DNA from: Aegilops tauschii subsp. strangulata
Lineage: Eukaryota > Streptophyta > Magnoliopsida > Poales > Poaceae
Direction: 5' to 3'
Assembly (NCBI RefSeq): GCF_002575655.3
Contig: NC_053037.3
Span: forward strand, 325,775,294-325,839,293
Length of the DNA stretch: 64,000 nucleotides
The notes beneath the pieces were generated by a model. The model made no database searches, was not told where the DNA came from, and saw only the letters and a list, made by a program, of their open reading frames with translations. The position numbers and the translations under genes are program-made. Below, piece by piece: positions 1 through 9,220 of this stretch. Within the stretch, counting starts at the first letter, position 1; every line of letters starts with the position of its first letter.

Positions 1-2
1 AT

Positions 3-998
3 GATATTTCTATTTCTGATGCTGAAACACAATCTGGTAATGAACATGAACCTAGTGATAATATTAATGAAGATGTTCATGATGATGCTCAACCTAGTAA
101 TGATAATGATATAGAAATTGAACCTGCTGTTGATCTTGATAACCCACAATCAAAGAATCAACGTTATGATAAAAGAGACTTTGTTGCTAGGAAACACGGT
201 AAAGAAAGAGAACCATGGGTTCAGAAACCCATGCCTTTCCCTCCCAAACCATCCAAGAAAAAGGATGATGAGGATTTTGAGCGCTTTGCTGAAATGATTA
301 GACCTATCTTTTTGCGTATGCGATTAACTGATATGCTCAAAATGAATCCTTATGCTAAGTATATGAAAGAAATTGTCACTAATAAAAGAAAGATACCGGA
401 AGCTGAAATTTCCACCATGCTTGCTAATTATACTTTTAAGGGTGGAATACCAAAGAAACTAGGAGATCCAGGGGTACCCACTATACCATGCTCCATTAAA
501 AGAAACTATGTTAGAACTGCCTTATGTGATCTTGGAGCCGGTGGTAGTGTTATGCCTCTCTCTTTATATCGTAGACTTGATTTGAATAAGTTGACACCTA
601 CTGAAATATCTTTGCAAATGGCTGATAAATCAACTGCTATACCTGTCGGTATTTGTGAGGATGTGCCTGTTGTAGTTGCAAACGTTACTATTTTAACGGA
701 CTTTGTTATTCTTGATATTCCCGAGGACGATAGTATGTCTATTATTCTTGGAAGACCTTTTTTGAATACTGCAGGGGCTGTTATTGATTGCAACAAAGGC
801 AATGTCACTTTTCATGTTAATGGTAATGAGCATACGGTACACTTTCCGAGGAAACAACCTCAAGTCCACAGTATCAATTCTATTGGAAAATTTCCATCGA
901 TTATTTTTGGAGGTTTTGAATTTCCTCTTCCTACTGTCAAGAAGAAATATGATATTCTTATTATTGGGGATGTGCATATCCCCGTTGAGGTAACATAG
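3..998 (+). CDS. gag C-terminal region plus retropepsin-like aspartic protease (partial)
   Basis: The frame is open from base 3 to the stop at 996-998, so the protein starts outside the window; the internal Met at 231 is not a real start. The first 75 codons are an acidic, low-complexity linker rich in Asp, Asn and Glu. From about base 400 it is a retropepsin-type domain with the active-site-like stretch CDLGAGGSVMPLSL (about 528-570) and the flap-side motif IILGRPFL (about 741-766). The canonical DTG/DSG is replaced by DLG, as is common in Athila-type plant proteases. The product would release Gag from its precursor. The stop right after protease, with no reverse transcriptase following, marks a non-autonomous element. 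The other copy (57621-59857, minus) carries extra stops and a shift, so this one is better preserved. Confidence 0.8.
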   Translation, partial: DISISDAETQSGNEHEPSDNINEDVHDDAQPSNDNDIEIEPAVDLDNPQSKNQRYDKRDFVARKHGKEREPWVQKPMPFPPKPSKKKDDEDFERFAEMIRPIFLRMRLTDMLKMNPYAKYMKEIVTNKRKIPEAEISTMLANYTFKGGIPKKLGDPGVPTIPCSIKRNYVRTALCDLGAGGSVMPLSLYRRLDLNKLTPTEISLQMADKSTAIPVGICEDVPVVVANVTILTDFVILDIPEDDSMSIILGRPFLNTAGAVIDCNKGNVTFHVNGNEHTVHFPRKQPQVHSINSIGKFPSIIFGGFEFPLPTVKKKYDILIIGDVHIPVEVT

Positions 999-1299
999 TG
1001 TTATTCGAAATTTCTCCGATTCCATGTTAGTCGGAATGAGTTCGTTAACAAGACTTGATCAACCTTGTTAGTGGATTCCTTTTGATGAGCATGAGATGGA
1101 TGAAACTAGAAAGCACAACCTTCTGTACCCTCCTTTTACCTTCTGTTATTTAGTTGAAATAAAGTAAAAATAGTATTTTCCCGTTTGTTTTCTGAATTAT
1201 CCGTGCAATATAAAAATACCCCAAAAATAAAAGTTCTCCAAATGCCCTGAAAATGGAATATGATTTTTTCTGGAATATTTGAGAATATCTGGCACTGAG

Positions 1300-1768
1300 A
1301 ACACAGCAGGGGAGCAAGCACCTGGCCACGAGGGTCCAGGGCGCGCCCCCTGCCTCGTGGGCCCACGGTGGCTCCCCTCCACTTATTCCTGCACCCGCAC
1401 ACTTCTTATTCCTCCCAAAAAAATCACCATCCAGCTCAAGCACGAGTTCTAGCTCATTTTGATGTGATTTTCGATCTCCTTGCTCAAAGCACCTCTCACA
1501 AAACTGCTTGGGGAGATTGTTCCTTGGTATGTGACTCCTCCATTGGTCCAATTAGTTTTTGTTCTAGTGCTTTATTCATTGCAAATTTGTGCTGCCTAGG
1601 TGACCATGTTCTTGAGCTTGCATGTCAAATTTATATGGTTCCAAGTAGTTCTAATGCATGATATAGGCTCTAGGCACTTTTAGGAGTAGTTGCTATCAAT
1701 TTTGTTGAGCTTGGTTCACTTTTATTTGAAGTTACTAAAAATTTCAGAAATTTTTCAGAGGAAGAAAT
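1300..1768 (+). promoter_or_regulatory. GC-rich palindromic block and putative 5'-leader intron ahead of the Athila ORF
   Basis: About 1315-1372 is a GC-rich stretch with CACGAGG, GGCGCGCC and CCTCGTGG motifs that also occur in the LTR of this element (5060-5140). About 150 bp downstream a splice-donor-like GTATGT begins at 1527, and an acceptor TTTTTCAG ends at 1758, ten bases before the ATG at 1769. This would remove a 232-nt intron from the leader. The minus copy has the same donor and acceptor, also 232 nt apart (56849-57080). Promoter activity and splicing are inferred. Confidence 0.45.
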
Positions 1769-2795
1769 ATGCGTAGGGAAATGTACCAAGGTGGTCCTTC
1801 AAGGAAGCAAGGACCCAGGCTCGCAATGCGCGATGCCGATGATGAGCCACCAAGGAACGCTCCAGTGCGGCCTTGTGAATGGCCTTCAGAAGGCTTTATG
1901 GATCGAGCGGGAATCAAGGAAGAATTTAACGCGTATTTGCGTAACGCTGATCTTGTGAGCTTCGAGGGAGAAAAGTGCCGCCAGTACCACTATCTCACTA
2001 GTTCCTTTGTGAGGAGGTTTGAATTTTCATCTTCACGCAATTCTCAAACTGTCCTGTTTGATCTCTATGAAAAATCTTACACTATGGACTTAGAGGATTT
2101 TTACCACTGCTTGCAAACTTCCACAATGGGGTAGTACTAGTGAACCCCGCAAATCTGAATTTAGAGAATTTCTTGCTAGTATAACTGTGGGGGAATCTAG
2201 AGACATAACACAAGCTACCATAGGGAGCATTCATTTTCCTGCTATACATTATTTTGCTCTCTTCATAGTTAGGTGCATAAATGGTAAAGATGAAGCATGT
2301 CACATGTGTGTCCCTGACCTCAGAATTCTTAGGAGTGCTGTGTTAGGAGATAAATCTTATAACTTGGGAGCCATTGTTGCACGTAGGTTGCATCATAATA
2401 GATTTAATGGAGATTTCTTTGGTGGAATTTATGCAACCCGCTTAGCTGATTTTCTTGGTGTAACCATACGCGATGATGATATTGAACTGCCTCCTACTTA
2501 TCTAGACTTTAATGCTATGGTTCATCATCAGGTTGTCGAGAGGAATGAACCACCTCTCCAGTACAGACTAATCTTTGACAGGCGTCACGCCGTCAATATT
2601 GTTCTTCCTGCCCCTACTCTCTTTGACTTTCAGGAAAAAGGGTGACATTACATAACCAGAGAGGAGGCAGAGGAGTATAGGAGGAGGGCTGAGATAGCTC
2701 GCCTCCAAGCTGCAGCACATGATGCAATGACCGCTGCATCTCAGTACGACCCTAACTACAACTATGGATATCCGCCAGGCCATCCGTGGCAATAA
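1769..2795 (+). pseudogene. Athila ORF1-like protein, frameshifted
   Basis: This frame encodes the extra downstream protein of Athila-lineage elements (ATHILA ORF-1 family); its function is unknown, and it sits where some plant gypsy elements carry env-like genes. Recognisable segments are ARRLHHNRF, FFGGIYATRL and LPAPTLFDF. The start ATG at 1769 gives an N-terminus matching the intact 336-aa homologue at 55828-56838. Compared with that copy there is a one-base insertion near 2098-2110, which ends the first frame at 2134, and an Arg codon turned to TGA at 2643-2645. Sequence similar to the intact copy continues past both lesions to the TAA at 2793-2795. The copy is therefore broken. Confidence 0.75.
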
Positions 2796-4824
2796 ACCAA
2801 CTTAGGCCAAAAGCCTAAGCTTGGGGGAGTACGTATTTCTCACCGACATTACATTCATGTTCACACACTCATTGCTAGATGTCGGTGCTCATACTTTTTC
2901 CCTGTAATATCCATGCTAGTTTATTTTCCCTTTTCTTGCTTTCTTCTTGTGTGTTTAATAAACCTTAAGAAAAACAAAAGAAATTAGTGTAGCTTTTAGT
3001 TAGTTTACTTTTCTTGCTGTAGTAGTAGTAATTAAAAAGAAAACCCAAAAATATTTCCCGTTCTTCTTTTGCTTGTTGGGAGCTTTCCCGTGTAAATAGT
3101 TTTATTTTCTTTTCTTTTCTTTGGGGGTCGATAGGAGAAGACCATGATTAAACTGTTGAGGTGGCTCTTATATGCATTATTGTTGATTTAACCAAGAGCC
3201 CATATTGCCTTGTCTTCTCCTATTTATTGAATGCTCACAGATTCCAGCTTAGTCCAATGCACGTGCACTCTTATTATTTTCACATCGTTCGGTCGTGCAA
3301 GTGAAAGGCAATTATGACGATATATGATGGACTGATTGAGATGAGAGAAGCTGGTATGAACTCGACCTCTCTTGTGTTTTGTAAATATGATTAGTTCATC
3401 GTTCCTGATTCAGCCTATTATGAATAAACATGTTTGCAATGACAATTACAGATCATAGTTGCTTATGCCATGCTTGATTAGATATGAGTTATAATGGTTT
3501 ACCTTGCGTGCCAACATGCTATTAAAATGGTTGTGATGTGGTATAGTGGGGTGGTATCCTCCTTTGAATGATCTAAGTGACTCGACTTGGCACATGTTCA
3601 CACATGTAGTTGAAACAAATCTACATAGCCTTCACGATATTTATGTTCATGGTGGATTATATCCTACTCATGCTTGCACTCAATGTTTATTAATTTTAAT
3701 GCATGTTCATGACTGTTGTCGCTCTCTAGTTGGTCGCTTCCCAGTCTTTTGCTAGCTTTCACTTGTACTAAGCGGGAATACTGCTTGTGCATCCAATTCC
3801 TTAAACCCCAAAGTTGTTCCATATGAGTCCACCAATATCTTCCTATATGCGGTATCTACCTGCCGTTCCAAGTAAATTTGTATGTGCCAAACTCTAAACC
3901 TTCAAATGAAATCCTGTTTTGTATGCTCGAATAACTCATGTATCAACTAGGGCTGTCCGTATCTTCCATGCTAGGCGGGTTATTCTCAAGAGGAGTGGAC
4001 TCCGCTCCTCACTCACGAGAAAATGGCTGGTCAGCAGGATGCCCAGTCCCATGCTTTATGCAAACTAAATCAAAATAATTGCAAACAAAACTCCTCCTGG
4101 GACTGTTGTTAGTTGGAGGCACTCGTTGTTTCAAGCAAGCCATGGATTGATGCTTGTTGGAGGAGGGGGAGTATAAACTTTACCATTCTGTTTGGGAACC
4201 GCCTATAATGTGTGTAGCATGGAAGACATCGCCATCTCTTGGTTGTTATGTTGACAATGAAAGTATGCCGCTCAAAATATTATTTATCTCTGCTTTAAAA
4301 TCGAGCTCTGGCACCTCTACAAATCCCTGCTTCCCTCTGCGAAGGGCCTATCTATTTACTTTCATGTTGAGTCATCACCCTCTTATTAAAAAGCACCAGC
4401 TGGAGAGCACCGCTGTCATTTGCATCCATTATTATTAATTTATATTGGGTATGACTATGATTGGATCTCTTTTACCATGAATTACAATGTCTAGTCAGTC
4501 CTTGATCTTTAAAGGTGCTCTGCATTTATGTTTTGCGGTCTCAGAAAGGGCTAGCGAGATACCATCCTGTTATATCATATTATGATTGTTTTGAGAAACT
4601 GTTGTCATCCGAGATTTATTATTATTGCTCGCTAGTTGATTATGCCATTGATATGAGTAAACATGAGACCTAAGAGTTATTGTGAATATGGTTAGTTCAT
4701 AATCTTTGCTGAAAACTTGAATGCTGGCTTTACATATTTACAACAAGAGCAAACAGAGTTTATAAAGTTTTTCTTTATCACTTTCAGTTTATCAACTGAA
4801 TTGCTTGAGGACAAGCAAAGGTTT
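2796..4824 (+). other. non-coding internal region of Athila copy 1
   Basis: No credible gene is present; short open frames here have no family features. It begins with a perfect 7-bp hairpin (2801-2819) and a second polypurine tract (2817-2830). The remainder is AT-rich and is matched in reverse by 53807-55792 in the second copy, so it is a conserved structural part of the element rather than flanking DNA. Confidence 0.7.
2817..2830 (+). other. internal (second) polypurine tract
   Basis: The 14 bases AAGCTTGGGGGAGT are identical to the tract beside the 3' LTR (4825-4838). The tract follows the ORF stop by about 20 bases and overlaps the right arm of the hairpin CTTAGGC/GCCTAAG. The same pair of tracts occurs in the minus copy (53793-53806 and 55793-55806). 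It may act as a secondary plus-strand primer; that role is inferred. Confidence 0.6.
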
Positions 4825-4838
4825 AAGCTTGGGGGAGT
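4825..4838 (+). other. polypurine tract next to 3' LTR
   Basis: AAGCTTGGGGGAGT ends directly at the TGATACGTC that opens the 3' LTR. This is the expected primer site for plus-strand DNA synthesis and fixes the LTR start at 4839. Confidence 0.85.
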
Positions 4839-6243
4839 TGATACGTCTGCGTCGTATCTACTTTTCCAAACACTTTTGCCCTTGTTTTGAACTCTAACTT
4901 GCATGATTTGAATGGAACTAACCCGGACTGACGTTGTTTTCAGCAGAATTGCCATGGTGTTATTTATGTGCAGAAACAAAAGTTCTCGGAATTACCTGAA
5001 AATCCACGGAACTTATTTTTGGAAAATATTAAAAATACTGGAAGAAGAATCCACGTCAGGGGGGCCTCCACCTGTCCACGAGGGTGGGGGGCGCGCCTGC
5101 CCCCCTGGGCGCGCCCCCTGCCTCGTGGGCCCCCTGACGCTCCACCGACCTCAACTCCAACTCCATATATTCGTGTTCGGGGAGAAAAAAATAAGAGAGA
5201 AGGATTCATCGCGTTTTACGATACGGAGCCGCCGCCAAGCCCTAAAACCTCTCGGGAGGGCTGATCTGGAGTCCGTTCGGGGCTCTGGAGAGGGGAATCC
5301 GTCGCCATCGTCGTCATCAACCATCCTCCATCACCAATTTCATGATGCTCACCGCCGTGCGTGAGTAATTCCATCGTAGGCTTGCTGGACGGTGATGGGT
5401 TGGATGAGATTTATCATGTAATCGAGTTAGTTTTGTTAGGGTTTGATCCCTAGTATCCATTATGTTCTGAGATTGATGTTGCTATGACTTTGCTATGCTT
5501 AATGCTTGTCGCTAGGGCCCGAGTGCCATGATTTCAGATCTGAACCTATTATGTTTTCATGAATATATGTGAGTTCTTGATCCTATCTTGCAAGTCTATA
5601 GTCACCTACTATGTGTTATGATCCGGCAACCCCGAAGTGACAATAATCGGGACCACTCCCGATGATGACCGTAGTTTGAGGAGTTCATGTATTCACTATG
5701 TGTTAATGCTTTGTTCTGGTACTCTATTAAAAGGAGGCCTTAATATCCCTTAGTTTCCATTAGGACCCCGCTGCCACGGGAGGGTAGGACAAAAGATGTC
5801 ATGCAAGTTCTTTTCCATAAGCAAGTATGACTATATTCGGAATACATGCCTACATTACATTGAAGAATTGGAGCTAGTTCTGTGTCACCCTATGTTATGA
5901 CTGTTACATGATGAACTGCATCCGGCATAATCCTCTATCACTGATCCAATGCCTACGAGCTTTTCACATATTGTTCTTCGCTTATTTACTTTTCCGTTGC
6001 TACTGTTACAATCACCACAAAACCCAAAAATATTACTTTTGCTATCGTTACCGTTACTTCCATATTACTTTGCTACTAAATACTTTGCTGCAGATATTAA
6101 GTTATCCAGGTGTGGTTGAATTGACAACTCAACTGCTAATACTTGAGAATATTCTTTGGCTCCCCTTGTGTCGAATCAATAAATTTGGGTTGAATACTCT
6201 ACCCTCGAAAACTGTTGCGATCCCCTATACTTGTGGGTTATCA
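4839..6243 (+). repeat. 3' LTR of Athila copy 1 (1405 bp)
   Basis: The LTR starts TGATACGTC after the polypurine tract and ends GGGTTATCA, giving a TGATA...TATCA inverted end. It matches the reverse complement of 52389-53792 (1404 bp) throughout. Around 5060-5140 lies a GC-rich palindromic block, followed by a weak TATA-like CATATATTCG near 5160, consistent with the U3 promoter. The partner 5' LTR is outside the window. Confidence 0.85.
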
Positions 6244-6295
6244 CCAGTTGCAGCAAAGAAGATGCCACTAATCAGTGACTTGCCCAACAACAAGG

Positions 6296-6600
6296 GTCAT
6301 TGATAAGTGCCATTTGCCCCTAGGCAAATGCCACTTATCAATGGCACTTGCTGTTGGGTAAAATGGCACTTATCAATGGCACTTGCTATTGGGCAAGTCA
6401 CTGATCAGTGTCATTGATCAGTGCCATTTGCACTACAGCAAGTAGATTAGTGCTCTTGCCCAACACCAAGTGCCACTGATCATTGCCATTTGACCATGAG
6501 CACATGCCACTGATCAGTGGCACTTGCTGTTGGGCAAGTCCACTGATCAGTGCCACTGATCAGTGGCATTTGCTTGCTTGCTTGCTTGCTTTGTTTGATA
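6296..6600. repeat. clustered palindromic repeats around CACTGATCAGTG
   Basis: Perfect 12-bp palindromes lie at 6399-6410, 6508-6519, 6541-6552 and 6554-6565. They are interspersed with variants of 'tgccacttatcaatggcacttgc' and 'ttgggcaagt'. The array ends in a short TTGC run (about 6569-6590). It could be the subterminal region of a DNA transposon. Confidence 0.6.
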
Positions 6601-6612
6601 CTAATACTTGTC

Positions 6613-7185
6613 ATGTTGCCTGACAAGATACTGAAGACTGACTGGGATGTGGCGGGTGGAGGAGCTCAGGTCGTGGCCGGAGCTGAGCGCGCCGAGGATT
6701 TCATCCCCACGAACAGGTGGCTCAGGAAGATGGACCTGCCTAGCAGGATCGCCTTCATGAGCGTGCCTCGTTCAAGGGGACGATCTCTGAGGCAGGGCCA
6801 TGAGGAGGGGGCCAGGGGGCCGATGAGATTCTACGCACAGATCAAGGACAACGAGGACCTCGACATGCTCGTCGTCCTTCCCAAGTTCGTGGAGGTGATG
6901 AACACCTGGCTGGTCATCAAGCGACTCCCGCGCGTGGTCAGGCTCTCAGCCAACAAGAGGTGCGTGTTCTGGGTGCAGGTCCAGAACTTCGAGGGCCAGA
7001 TGGTGCTTGGCCGGGGGTGGAACTACTTCTGCCGCCGCCACAAGATCGTCCCCAGCGACCTCGTCGTTGTGCGCATCTCCGGACTCGGACTGAAGGTTCA
7101 GATCTACAACCACGACTCGTCGGTGATGTGCAGGTACCGTTGCAGCAGGCACAACTGCCTTGGTGGCATCGAGCAGGCTATGTAG
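6613..7185 (+). CDS. B3 DNA-binding-domain-like protein (possible gene fragment)
   Basis: The ORF is GC-rich and stands out from its AT-rich surroundings. From about base 6826 the protein reads as a plant B3 domain: an opening FYAQI strand, LPKFVEV, then VFWVQV, the hallmark LGRGWNYFCRRHK and a closing DLVVVRI / LKVQIYN. B3 proteins bind DNA as transcription factors in the nucleus. The frame is open from an ATG at 6550, but its first 21 residues fall in palindromic repeat DNA, so the Met at 6613 is preferred; an upstream exon is also possible. The protein ends 'GGIEQAM' at the TAG 7183-7185. Flanking repeats suggest a captured or isolated fragment, and expression cannot be judged from sequence. 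Confidence 0.55.
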   Translation: MLPDKILKTDWDVAGGGAQVVAGAERAEDFIPTNRWLRKMDLPSRIAFMSVPRSRGRSLRQGHEEGARGPMRFYAQIKDNEDLDMLVVLPKFVEVMNTWLVIKRLPRVVRLSANKRCVFWVQVQNFEGQMVLGRGWNYFCRRHKIVPSDLVVVRISGLGLKVQIYNHDSSVMCRYRCSRHNCLGGIEQAM

Positions 7186-7382
7186 TTAAGTTAAGTAAGG
7201 TGTTAGTGGAGAATTTTAGGGTGTGTGGTGAGACTTTGTGCTGGGAACATGTTCATATTTTGGCCAGGTGCAGCACCCTGGCACAGCAGGGAAGGAGGAT
7301 GCCCCCGCTCTTAATCTAGACTATGCTATCTAGTTAAGTAGTTTGTTGTGTTAAGTTTGCTGTCATTACATTGCTTGCTTTG

Positions 7383-7684
7383 TTTGATCTTGCTGTTGTG
7401 ATGTTGCTGTTGTGCTGATCATGTGTGGTGGTAAGGCCACCACATTTGAATGGGGTGAGCAGAACACAAACGTTATTTGCAACCAAACAGCTGAAGTTTG
7501 CATCTGCTCACACCCTAAGCACAAATGCGGGCAACCAAACAGCACGGGGTAAGTGCCTCTCGATGCGATGCATGCAACCAAACAGGTTGCATCTGCTGCA
7601 TATGAGGCTGTATTTCAGCAACCAGGCTGGGTTGAGGTGGACATGCAATGCAGGTACTGTTCCAAACTGCAACCAAACACGCCC
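7383..7684. repeat. subterminal GCAACCAAACA repeats and Harbinger/MITE-like end
   Basis: GCAACCAAACA recurs at 7479, 7531, 7574 and 7669. The last copy extends to GCAACCAAACACGCCC (7669-7684), whose complement begins GGGCGTGTTTGGTTGC, like termini of grass Harbinger/Tourist elements. No gene is visible here. The LINE begins just after it. Confidence 0.4.
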
Positions 7685-7689
7685 ATAAT

Positions 7690-8193
7690 GCACATCCAGT
7701 AAACCTTGACGCTGTAGCATCGGCCCTGGGGGAATCTGTTAATGGGGTTAACCCTGATGACATAGTACGACCAGACATCCAGCTTAATGGGTGTTCTGGG
7801 TCAGTAGCTTTTGTTGCTGTTAAAACATCTGAACTGAATAACTTGAGTCCTATATGTGGAGGAGATAATGAGAAGAGTATTGCAAACAAGCGGGCCTCAC
7901 AGGAAGCTTTGTCCTCGCCGGATGCAGCAGCATCTACACTAGCTAGCCCAGTTGAAGGAGAGAATGAGCAGAGAGTTGGAAACAAACGGGCCTCATAGGA
8001 CTTGGAAGATCATCTTGCATTGGTCCAGTATGAGGAGCGGCCAGAGGATGTTCCACCCCTTCCCCCGGTTTATGTTTCGCCAAGGAAGATCAACACGAAA
8101 CTTAAGAAAGGCAATGATCAAAATGGGAAAGATGACATGGTGATTTCTGAACCCTTGGCGGGCTCCCATGAGGAGCGCCGCCGGGACCAATGA
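7690..8193 (+). pseudogene. LINE 1 ORF1 C-terminal remnant
   Basis: One frame is open from about 7648 to 8193 except for a TAG at 7996-7998. The residues are hydrophilic, with a repeated GGDNEKSIANKRAS / GENEQRVGNKRAS pattern, and end in HEERRRDQ just ahead of ORF2, the position expected for the tail of the LINE nucleic-acid-binding protein. The N-terminal and zinc-knuckle parts are missing. Assignment rests mainly on position. Confidence 0.5.
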
Positions 8194-9220
8194 GTCATTA
8201 ACCTGGAACTGTCGCGGGTTGGGCAACCCCGCGACAGTTCGAGAAGTTCGCGAGCTCGCGAACAAGTTTGCCCTGGCCGTGTTATGCTTAGTTGAAACTC
8301 AATTGGATAGTGCACGCGCCGAAATTTTATCTTTATCTTTTGGTTATAATAAATCTTTCGCTGTTAGTAGTTCAGGCAGGAGTGGGGGCCTTGTACTTTT
8401 CTGGAATAATGAAATAAAATTAGAGATTCAGGGCTACTCGAAGTACCACATTGATGCTATTATGTCTGAATTGGGAACAGTTCCTTGGAGGCTTTCATGC
8501 ATATATGGGGAGGCGAAGGTCGCAGACAGATACAAGACTTGGGATACCCTCCGTTCGTTGGCTGGTACATCATCTCTTCCCTGGTTGGCTATGGGCGATT
8601 TCAATGAAGTTTTGCGCCAGTCTGAGCATGATGGAGTGAGCTTGAGAAGTCAATCCCAGATGGACAGTTTTAGAGATGCTTTGGATGTGTGTTGCTTACA
8701 TGATTTAGGACATAGTGGTCTGCCATGGACATTCGAGAAGAAAGTAGCGGGTGGTTCTTTTACAAGGGTGAGACTGGACCGAGCGGTGGTGGATGCTGTA
8801 TGGAGCTCGTTGTTCCCGTCGGCACAGCTAGATCATGTAGCATCAGCGTGCTCGGATCATAGCCCTATTGTCCTAAATTTCTCTGAAGAGCTTATGAAGA
8901 TTAAGGGCGCCAGGCCCTTCAAATAGGAGACTATGTGGGAAACGCACCCAGAGTTGAAAACACGCGTTGAGATGTCATGGAAGAATAACCCGCGAGCATT
9001 CTCGGTTGCCGAAGTGCAAGACAAGCTATGCGAGCTTTCGGGTGATCTATCTAGCTGGGATAGGCTGACACTTGGGAATGTGCGTAGGGAAATTAAACGC
9101 CTAAAGCATGAGCTGGAAATTCTTAGGGGCTTACCTGGCCGGGCTGGTCCGTCACATCAAGAAGTCAAAATTGTAGAGCGGTTGGTGAAGAAATATTATG
9201 GAAGCAACGTTCGCGTGTAG
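8168..9220 (+). pseudogene. LINE 1 ORF2, APE-type endonuclease and linker
   Basis: The endonuclease nicks the chromosomal target to prime reverse transcription. Motifs in order are LTWNCRGLGNP, CLVETQ (metal-binding Glu), MGDFNEV and SDHSPIVLNF, the expected set of an EEP/APE-type domain. The frame meets a TAG at 8924-8926 and then continues in the same frame to 9220. By about 9187 the correct frame has moved to the one used by the reverse transcriptase, so there is a single-base shift near 9175-9190. The exact start is unclear because the region overlaps the end of ORF1. Confidence 0.8.

Larger units (their letters stand above)
1..6243 (+). mobile_element. Athila-lineage gypsy LTR retrotransposon, copy 1 (3' part)
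   Basis: The window opens inside the internal region of an LTR retrotransposon and reaches its 3' LTR. In order it holds a gag-protease reading frame, a non-coding spacer, an Athila ORF1-like frame, about 2 kb without genes, a polypurine tract and an LTR bounded by TGATA...TATCA. No reverse transcriptase or integrase lies between protease and the downstream ORF, so the copy looks non-autonomous. The same order occurs in reverse at 52389-59857, which confirms the layout. In the Triticeae this organisation resembles the Sabrina/WHAM/Fatima group; that naming is from memory. The 5' LTR and any TSD lie outside the window. Confidence 0.85.
6244..7684. mobile_element. candidate DNA-transposon-derived segment carrying a B3-like ORF
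   Basis: The segment between the Athila LTR and the LINE has repeat-rich flanks and a GC-rich coding core. On the left are four copies of the perfect palindrome CACTGATCAGTG. On the right are four copies of GCAACCAAACA, the last running into GCAACCAAACACGCCC, which resembles the inverted terminus of grass PIF/Harbinger elements and MITEs. The 18-bp repeat TTGCTTGCTTTGTTTGAT occurs at both sides of the ORF (6582-6599, 7371-7388). No matching left terminus was found, so the class and the left boundary are uncertain. Confidence 0.35.

Noticed and set aside
1136..1551. Overlapping minus-strand frames across the GC-rich block of Athila copy 1
   Set aside because: They are antisense to the element, have no family features, and arise from the GC-rich palindromic block.
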